Origin: Bacteroides sp.
GTDB lineage: Bacteria; Bacteroidota; Bacteroidia; Bacteroidales; Muribaculaceae
Assembly (NCBI GenBank): GCA_014801865.1
Contig: JAAVDH010000044.1
Span: 39,345-103,344 of the forward strand
Length of the DNA stretch: 64,000 nucleotides
Direction of reading: 5' to 3'
The position numbers and the translations under genes were made by a program. Within the stretch, counting starts at the first letter, position 1; every line of letters begins with the position of its first letter. Under the pieces are notes generated by a model. It saw only the letters and a program-made list of their open reading frames with translations, did not search any database and was not told where the DNA came from. Shown in pieces: positions 59,329-64,000 of the stretch.

Positions 59329-60543
59329 ATGACTACCGTCAATTCTACCACTAAAGGCTCCTCTGCCCCCGACGAGAAGTTGTGGAACAAGGAGTACCTC
59401 AAGGTGATGACCAGCAATTTCCTGCTCTTCTTTGCCTTCTATCTCCTCACTCCCCTACTGCCTATATATCTTGACAGCCAGTTTCAGGCCGACAAAGACA
59501 TCATCGGCCTCGTGCTATCGGGCTATGTCGTAGCCACGCTACTTGTGCGCCCGTTCAGCGGCTATATGGTCGACTGCTTCAACCGCAAGAAAGTACTTAT
59601 GCTATGCTTTCTTGCCTTCTTCGTATGCTTTGCCGGATATATTGGTGCATCCACTCTGCTCATGTTCGCCATCGTGCGTACCATCCACGGCATACCGTTC
59701 GGAGCCACCACTGTGGCTAACAGTACCGTAGCCATAGACGTCCTCCCCTCCTCGCGACGCAATGAAGGCATAGGCTACTACGGACTAAGCAACAATCTCG
59801 CCATGGCTACCGCCCCCTCGGCAGGCATATACATATATAATGCCACCTCCGACTTCACACTCCTATTCTGGATATCGCTCGTGCTGGCCATGCTTGGATT
59901 CTTCACCACTACCAGGGTGTCACTGCCACTACGCGACATCCGGCAGGGACGACCTTCGATGAGCCTCGACCACTTTTTCCTGTCGCGTGCATGGCTGCTT
60001 GCCATAAATATCTCACTCTTCGGACTCTGCTGGGGAGTCATGGGCAACTACGTAGCCATCTATGGTCAGGAGATGCTGGGTATCACCGATGGTACCGGAC
60101 TATTCTTCATGATACTCTCAGCCGGACTGGTAATGTCGCGCCTCTACGGCTCCAAGGCTCTGCGTCAGGGACTACTCACACAAAACTGTCTTCGCGGCGT
60201 TTTCATATCCTTTGCCGGCTATACACTCTTTGCTACCGCCCTCGGCGAATGGACATACTACCTCTCGGCACTCCTTATAGGCCTCGGCAACGGACAGATG
60301 TATCCGGCATTCCTCAACATGTTCGTAAGCATGGCCCGCCACGATCAGCGCGGCACGGCCAACTCCTCAATACTTATATCTTGGGATATCGGCATGGGCA
60401 TGGGTATGCTCCTCGGAGGATTTCTCGTGCAGTACATCAGTTACTCCGCTGCGTTCTGGACCACAGCCGCCATGCAGGGCACGGGTGCAGTACTGTTTCT
60501 ACTGGCCACGCGCCATTTCTTTCTGCGCCGACGCCTTGTCTGA
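59329..60543 (+). CDS. Major facilitator superfamily transporter
   Basis: A 404-residue inner-membrane transporter with about twelve predicted helices. Typical MFS features: loop 2-3 motif GYMVDCFNRKKVL (about 78-90), a second-half G.GMGMLLGGF, and long hydrophobic stretches (FLLFFAFYLLTPLLPIYL, VVATLLVRPFSGYM, LLAINISLFGLCWGVMGNYVAIYG). Resembles drug/sugar efflux permeases of the YfcJ/AraJ type. Substrate unknown. It stands divergent from purN and convergent with recO. Confidence 0.9.
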   Translation: MTTVNSTTKGSSAPDEKLWNKEYLKVMTSNFLLFFAFYLLTPLLPIYLDSQFQADKDIIGLVLSGYVVATLLVRPFSGYMVDCFNRKKVLMLCFLAFFVCFAGYIGASTLLMFAIVRTIHGIPFGATTVANSTVAIDVLPSSRRNEGIGYYGLSNNLAMATAPSAGIYIYNATSDFTLLFWISLVLAMLGFFTTTRVSLPLRDIRQGRPSMSLDHFFLSRAWLLAINISLFGLCWGVMGNYVAIYGQEMLGITDGTGLFFMILSAGLVMSRLYGSKALRQGLLTQNCLRGVFISFAGYTLFATALGEWTYYLSALLIGLGNGQMYPAFLNMFVSMARHDQRGTANSSILISWDIGMGMGMLLGGFLVQYISYSAAFWTTAAMQGTGAVLFLLATRHFFLRRRLV

Positions 60544-60564
60544 CAATGAGGCAGGCTCTTATTA

Positions 60565-61290
60565 TTAAAATAGAGTTCTGAGCACGTCAAGCGACTTAAG
60601 CGACGATATGCCCGGATAATGCATACCGAAATATTCCAGCGCCACATCAAGCATGCGGTTGCGTTGCGTATGATTAAGTCCGAGACAACGCATGGCACGG
60701 TAGCTCACCCTATCCATCAGGGCCACTACCCTACTCTCATCGGGAGATAAATAATGTGTATGCAACGGCGGTGATACGCGAAACACTCCGTCAGCCATAT
60801 CGAAATAGCGACCCTCGCGCCACGTTGATACATCAGGCGCCACACCGGCCACTACGGCCAGACGGTAGAGAAACCACAGATGAAAGTCTACGGCCACACG
60901 GGTCGCCATGCCATCAAACAGCACGATAGACCTCGCCACATATTCATACATAGCCCGGTCAGGTTGACCCTCACGCAACACCCCACTGACCACCTCAGCA
61001 AGAAAATGCGCCACAGCACCCTTCATCGGATTGCCGCGTAGACCCGACAGAGCCGTCAGCGGACGCAGATCATGAAAATTGTATACCGACCGACCGGGAC
61101 GCACATCCACCTCACACTCCCCTATCGACAGCGGCATCGTCAGAGCCCTCACACGCACCGCTCCACGGCTGCGCCCCTCGGGCACAAGCAGCGACACGGC
61201 ACCACGCTCAAGAGAGTAGGCCGATAATATCGCATGCCGGTCACTATACCGCGTAGTGCGCAGACATATCACATGAAGGGTCTCTGACAT
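60565..61290 (-). CDS. recO: DNA repair protein RecO
   Basis: Recombination mediator of the RecFOR pathway that helps load RecA on SSB-coated gaps. 241 residues from MSETLHVICLRTTRYSDRHAILSAYSLERGAVSLLVPEG: N-terminal OB fold (about 1-75), then the helical domain (KGAVAHFLAEVVSGVLREGQPDRAMYEYV...FHLWFLYRLAVVAGVAPD). The usual Cys4 zinc site of many RecO proteins is not evident, as in other Bacteroidetes. Upstream open codons (to 61392) overlap the -7 element at 61329-61336 and are not used. Acts with the recJ and recQ products encoded 36 kb away. Confidence 0.92.
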   Translation of the reverse strand: MSETLHVICLRTTRYSDRHAILSAYSLERGAVSLLVPEGRSRGAVRVRALTMPLSIGECEVDVRPGRSVYNFHDLRPLTALSGLRGNPMKGAVAHFLAEVVSGVLREGQPDRAMYEYVARSIVLFDGMATRVAVDFHLWFLYRLAVVAGVAPDVSTWREGRYFDMADGVFRVSPPLHTHYLSPDESRVVALMDRVSYRAMRCLGLNHTQRNRMLDVALEYFGMHYPGISSLKSLDVLRTLF

Positions 61291-61328
61291 ACTTTTTTCA
61301 AAAGGGGGTGAAAGATGATTATTACCCC

Positions 61329-61336
61329 CAAAATTA
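61329..61336 (-). promoter_or_regulatory. -7 element of recO
   Basis: TAATTTTG on the minus strand, 38 bases before the ATG at 61290. Confidence 0.55.
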
Positions 61337-61418
61337 CCACTACAGACGCAAAAATCACCCCGCGACACCCCAAAAAATGCTCTCTTGCACAAAAAATCGA
61401 CTCTTTTTCAATAAAAAT

Positions 61419-61449
61419 TTGTGGGATTAAAAAAAACTGCCTATATTTG
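61419..61449 (+). promoter_or_regulatory. Promoter of tRNA-Glu / rpsT / tRNA-Glu unit
   Basis: TTTG ending at 61421, 20 bases, TATATTTG at 61442-61449. Perfect consensus; no second promoter is visible before rpsT or the second tRNA. Confidence 0.85.
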
Positions 61450-61496
61450 CACTCGCTTTTGCGGGACAACACTCGTAGAGCACTAATCAATCCGTT

Positions 61497-61568
61497 GGCC
61501 CATTCGTCTATCGGCTAGGACGCAAGATTTTCATTCTTGAAAGAGGAGTTCGATTCTCCTATGGGCTA
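61497..61568 (+). tRNA. tRNA-Glu (anticodon TTC), copy 1
   Basis: 72 bases to the discriminator: acceptor GGCCCAT with ATGGGCT (G-U at the first pair), anticodon stem CAAGA/TCTTG with loop TTTTCAT, T-arm AGGAG-TTCGATT-CTCCT. CCA is not encoded (CTA follows). Confidence 0.93.
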
Positions 61569-61609
61569 CTAATTTACAACGTAACTCAAAGCATCAGCAA
61601 CCAAAAATT

Positions 61610-61867
61610 ATGGCAAACCATAAATCGTCGCTTAAAAGAATTCGTCAAACCGAATCACGCCGTCTGCGCAACCGCTACTACGCCAAAACCGCACGCAACG
61701 CTGTGCGCAACATCCGCAAGATGACCAACAAGGCAGAAGCTGAAGCAGCACTGGTGAAAGTGACCGCTATGCTCGACCGTTTGGCAGCCAAGAAGACCAT
61801 CTCTAAGAACAAGGCTTCAAACCTCAAGAGCAAGCTCGCTCATCACGTTAACAAACTTGCAGCCTAA
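61610..61867 (+). CDS. rpsT: 30S ribosomal protein S20
   Basis: 85-residue basic helical protein binding 16S r[41 protein letters not shown], then [38 protein letters not shown]. Normal length and sequence. It lies between two identical tRNA-Glu genes with no promoter of its own, so it is probably co-transcribed with them and released by tRNA processing. Confidence 0.97.
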   Translation: MANHKSSLKRIRQTESRRLRNRYYAKTARNAVRNIRKMTNKAEAEAALVKVTAMLDRLAAKKTISKNKASNLKSKLAHHVNKLAA

Positions 61868-61919
61868 TTAGTCAGCTGCATCACGGCGCCCAACTCTCTT
61901 CGGAGCTGACGCCCAAGAT

Positions 61920-61994
61920 GGCCCATTCGTCTATCGGCTAGGACGCAAGATTTTCATTCTTGAAAGAGGAGTTCGATTCTCCTATGGGCTACCA
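61920..61994 (+). tRNA. tRNA-Glu (anticodon TTC), copy 2
   Basis: The 72-base body is identical to copy 1 at 61497; here CCA (61992-61994) is encoded. Located 52 bases after rpsT. Confidence 0.93.
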
Positions 61995-62001
61995 ATCACA
62001 G

Positions 62002-62032
62002 ACCCGACCTTCATAGGCCGGGTTATTTTTTT
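62002..62032 (+). terminator. Terminator of tRNA-Glu/rpsT unit
   Basis: ACCCGACC (62002-62009) pairs with GGCCGGGT (62016-62023) with one mismatch, followed by TATTTTTTT. Confidence 0.85.
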
Positions 62033-62058
62033 GTGCATCAGAAAGTCATCCCTGCTGT

Positions 62059-62266
62059 GTGAGTCGCGGAGCGACGGTGTTGTGTATAACCGTGGATGAC
62101 CGCAGGGAGTCCACAGATAAGATGCCCCAGTATAATGAGTCGCGGAGCGACGGCGTTGTCGGTTAATCTTGTAGTAGACCATACCACAACACCGTCGCTC
62201 CGCGACTCATTGTTTTAGGTATGTCGGGGATCCGTGGATTCGCTGCGGTCATCCACGGTTATACAC
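62059..62266. repeat. Second nested palindromic repeat element
   Basis: Outer arms: perfect 24-bp pair, 62082-62105 with 62243-62266. Inner arms: 26-bp pair with one mismatch, 62134-62159 with 62186-62211 (AATGAGTCGCGGAGCGACGG arm). A direct copy of the inner arm word lies at 62059-62083. The outer-arm word CGTGGATGACCGCAGG resembles CGTGGGTGAGCCGCAGG in the 43-kb element. Confidence 0.88.
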
Positions 62267-62322
62267 CACATCGTGCCTCCGGCACTTACACAGCCTGTTT
62301 TATACTACTGACGAGTTGTTTA

Positions 62323-63237
62323 TTATGCTCCACTATCTTTCGCCTTGCTGACGGTAACGAGCCATACGCCGGAGAATATCAGCGCTATGGCAAGAGCTTT
62401 GGCGGGTGTAAAGTGATCAAGCCCAAGAACTACTCCCGTTATAGTAGCTACGATAGGTTGCACGTAATTATACATTCCTACGACCGTAGGGCGTAACTGC
62501 TTTTGACCTATCATAATGCAGATATATGCCAGGAAAGTGCCGCACACAACCACGTAGGCTATGCCACTCCATTCGACCATGGATATCACACTCCAGTCTG
62601 TGGCTGACAACCAATTGATACTACCGGGCAGAGCCACCACCGAGGCCGAAAGAAACATCCATTTCATCAGAGTCACCAGACTATACTTGCGTATAAAGTT
62701 GCGGTAGAGAGTCAGATACAGCGCATAGCTGAGTTGCGCGCAGAGAACTATCACATCGCCCAAGGCCGAATTCGTGCCTCCGCCCGAGATGCCTCCCCCA
62801 TTGCCCGCTATAAGTATTATGGCTCCCGCCGCTCCAAGCGCTATACCGCCGGCCTTCTTAAGGGTGATCGGTTCGCGCAGAAACAGCCACGCGAGCAACA
62901 TGACCCACATAGGCATAGTAGTGGTCACCAGCGAAGCCTCGCCGGGCGATGTCATACTCACTCCAAGTATAAAGCACCCCTGATTAAACAACACCCCCAG
63001 CATGCCCGCCCCAAACAGACGCATGACGTCACTCACAGGTACATGCTCGCGCGGAAGGAACAGCGAAGCAATCCAGAACAACATAGCCGCACCGGCTACT
63101 CTGAAGTCTACCATCACTATCGGGGCCACTACCGCCGATGCAAAAACAATCTTAGCTACGGGCGACATCAGTCCCCACATGACATTGGCTCCCAACATCG
63201 CCAGATGCCCTCTTATCTTATTCTGAATCATTATCAA
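62323..63237 (-). CDS. EamA/DMT family transporter
   Basis: A 304-residue inner-membrane protein with ten predicted helices in two EamA repeats (about 10-140 and 155-295). Marks: GANVMWGLMSPVAKI, FNQGCFILGVSMTSPGEASLVTTTMPMWVMLLAWLFLREPITLKKAGGIALGAAG in repeat 1 and YVVVCGTFLAYICIMIGQKQLRPTVVGMYNYVQPIVATITGVVLGL in repeat 2. The family exports metabolites or amino acids; substrate not inferable. Start chosen at MIMIQNKIRGH; the Met at residue 3 is equally possible. Single-gene unit divergent from the carbonic anhydrase. Confidence 0.92.
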   Translation of the reverse strand: MIMIQNKIRGHLAMLGANVMWGLMSPVAKIVFASAVVAPIVMVDFRVAGAAMLFWIASLFLPREHVPVSDVMRLFGAGMLGVLFNQGCFILGVSMTSPGEASLVTTTMPMWVMLLAWLFLREPITLKKAGGIALGAAGAIILIAGNGGGISGGGTNSALGDVIVLCAQLSYALYLTLYRNFIRKYSLVTLMKWMFLSASVVALPGSINWLSATDWSVISMVEWSGIAYVVVCGTFLAYICIMIGQKQLRPTVVGMYNYVQPIVATITGVVLGLDHFTPAKALAIALIFSGVWLVTVSKAKDSGA

Positions 63238-63312
63238 TAGATTCCTTTGTGAACCTGATACTTACATATACATGTCGACAACGTGTATCTCCACACGTAA
63301 ATTTCCACACCG

Positions 63313-63320
63313 CAAAAGTA
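63313..63320 (-). promoter_or_regulatory. -7 element of EamA transporter gene
   Basis: TACTTTTG on the minus strand, 75 bases before the ATG at 63237. Confidence 0.5.
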
Positions 63321-63366
63321 CTCATAATATTACGGTCACACGTTCATGACCAAGCAGATTTTGTAT

Positions 63367-63374
63367 TATATTTG
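63367..63374 (+). promoter_or_regulatory. -7 element of carbonic anhydrase gene
   Basis: TATATTTG, 28 bases before the ATG at 63403. Its place inside the longer open frame (from 63346) argues for the downstream start. Confidence 0.6.
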
Positions 63375-63402
63375 GGCTCCGAACAAAACGCAAAACCTAC
63401 TT

Positions 63403-63954
63403 ATGATAAAAGAAATCGAAGAATACAACCGTAGATTTGTAGAAAACGGTGAATACGAGCGATTTGCTACAAGCAAATACCCCGACAAGAAAATAGCCAT
63501 CGTCACCTGCATGGACACCCGTCTCATAGAGCTGCTCCCGGCGGCCCTCGGCTTCCGCAACGGCGATGTGAAGATAATCAAGAATGCCGGAGCCACGATA
63601 ACGAACCCCTTTGATTCTACCATGCGCTCCATCCTTGTAGCCGTATACGAACTTGGGGTTACGGAAATAATGGTCATCGGCCACACGGGATGCGGCGTTC
63701 AGGGTATGGACGCCGACGAAATGCTGGAGCAGATGAAGGAGCGCGGCGTGAGCGAAGAGCACATCAATCTGATGATGCACTGCGGCATTAACCTCAAGGA
63801 GTGGCTTCATGGATTTGAAGACACCGATGCTGCCGTAATAGAGACTGTCGACCTCATCGCCCGTCATCCGCTTATGCCTCCCGAAGGCATCAGTGTACGC
63901 GGCTTCGTCATGGACAGCTACACCGGAGAACTCCGCCCCATCATAACCGATTAA
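63403..63954 (+). CDS. Beta-class carbonic anhydrase
   Basis: Interconverts carbon dioxide and bicarbonate. 183 residues from MIKEIEEYNRRFVENG. Zinc ligands Cys36, His94 and Cys97 (TCMDTR and GHTGCG), with the Asp38-Arg40 dyad of the active site. The segment KNAGATITNPFDSTMRSILVAVYELGVTEIMVIGHTGCG is typical of the short, plant-unlike subclass found in Firmicutes and Bacteroidetes. Cytoplasmic. Likely supplies bicarbonate for carboxylations such as fumarate-pathway PEP carboxykinase in these CO2-dependent anaerobes (inference). Confidence 0.94.
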   Translation: MIKEIEEYNRRFVENGEYERFATSKYPDKKIAIVTCMDTRLIELLPAALGFRNGDVKIIKNAGATITNPFDSTMRSILVAVYELGVTEIMVIGHTGCGVQGMDADEMLEQMKERGVSEEHINLMMHCGINLKEWLHGFEDTDAAVIETVDLIARHPLMPPEGISVRGFVMDSYTGELRPIITD

Positions 63955-64000
63955 TACTCCGGCTCATAAGAAGAGTCATCCCCCCCTCCCCCCCTTCATG

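Larger units (their letters stand above)
61995..62322. other. Gap filled by terminator and palindromic repeat
   Basis: No gene. Terminator at 62002-62032, composite palindrome at 62059-62266, then a GTGCCTCCGGCAC hairpin at 62273-62285 near the 3' end of the EamA gene. Confidence 0.65.

Overview
The window looks like a chromosome segment of a gut-type member of the Bacteroidales, most plausibly Muribaculaceae or a near relative (the family is an inference). Support: more than twenty promoter elements fit the Bacteroidetes consensus (TTG, 19-20 bp, TAnnTTTG); Shine-Dalgarno sites are almost absent; many lipoproteins carry an acidic stretch just after the lipidated Cys, as in Bacteroidetes surface lipoproteins; and Bacteroidetes-typical families (Mfa/FimB fimbriae, DUF3575, DUF3868, DUF5689, DUF4491) are present. 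Most genes are moderately GC-rich. Two stretches are clearly AT-rich and look acquired: 19.0-20.9 kb and 47.1-53.4 kb.

Layout. 0-4.1 kb: a patatin cut by the window edge, a glycosyltransferase and rpsA. 4.6-11.4 kb: an outer-membrane operon of a TonB-dependent receptor and two DUF5689-type lipoproteins. 11.6-16.1 kb: gpmI, a small winged-helix protein, and a sialidase/anaerobic sulfatase-maturase pair suggestive of mucin glycan use. 16.4-18.9 kb: riboflavin synthase and an MsbA-like exporter. 19.0-20.9 kb: a tandemly duplicated two-gene membrane cassette of unknown function. 21.2-24.9 kb: recJ-recQ. 25.3-28.5 kb: a second TonB receptor with a lipoprotein partner. 28.6-31.5 kb: glyS, lemA and an FKBP lipoprotein. 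31.7-42.3 kb: a complete Mfa-type fimbrial operon (DUF3575, DUF3868/OmpA, major fimbrillin, Mfa2-like anchor, accessory subunit, very large putative tip protein). 42.5-43.4 kb: a decayed gene fragment and a large nested palindrome. 43.4-46.8 kb: a leftward operon fmt, TPM-domain protein, DUF4491, hypB.

47.0-53.4 kb is a small genomic island at tRNA-Lys(CTT). The last part of the tRNA gene and its terminator recur at 53.39-53.44 kb. Between the two copies lie a truncated serine recombinase, a small lipoprotein, a truncated sigma-54 activator and a two-gene module of an AAA+ ATPase translationally coupled to a cytoplasmic subtilisin-like protease. The module has its own promoter with phased 21-bp repeats upstream. 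It is the best candidate for an undescribed, possibly defensive, system.

53.5-64 kb is again ordinary chromosome: an MscS channel, ABC-F ATPase, msrAB, purN, an MFS transporter, recO, rpsT flanked by two identical tRNA-Glu genes, a second nested palindrome, an EamA transporter and a beta-carbonic anhydrase. The palindromes at 43.0 and 62.1 kb share sequence modules with each other, and a shorter piece occurs at 31.5 kb, so they form an interspersed repeat family.
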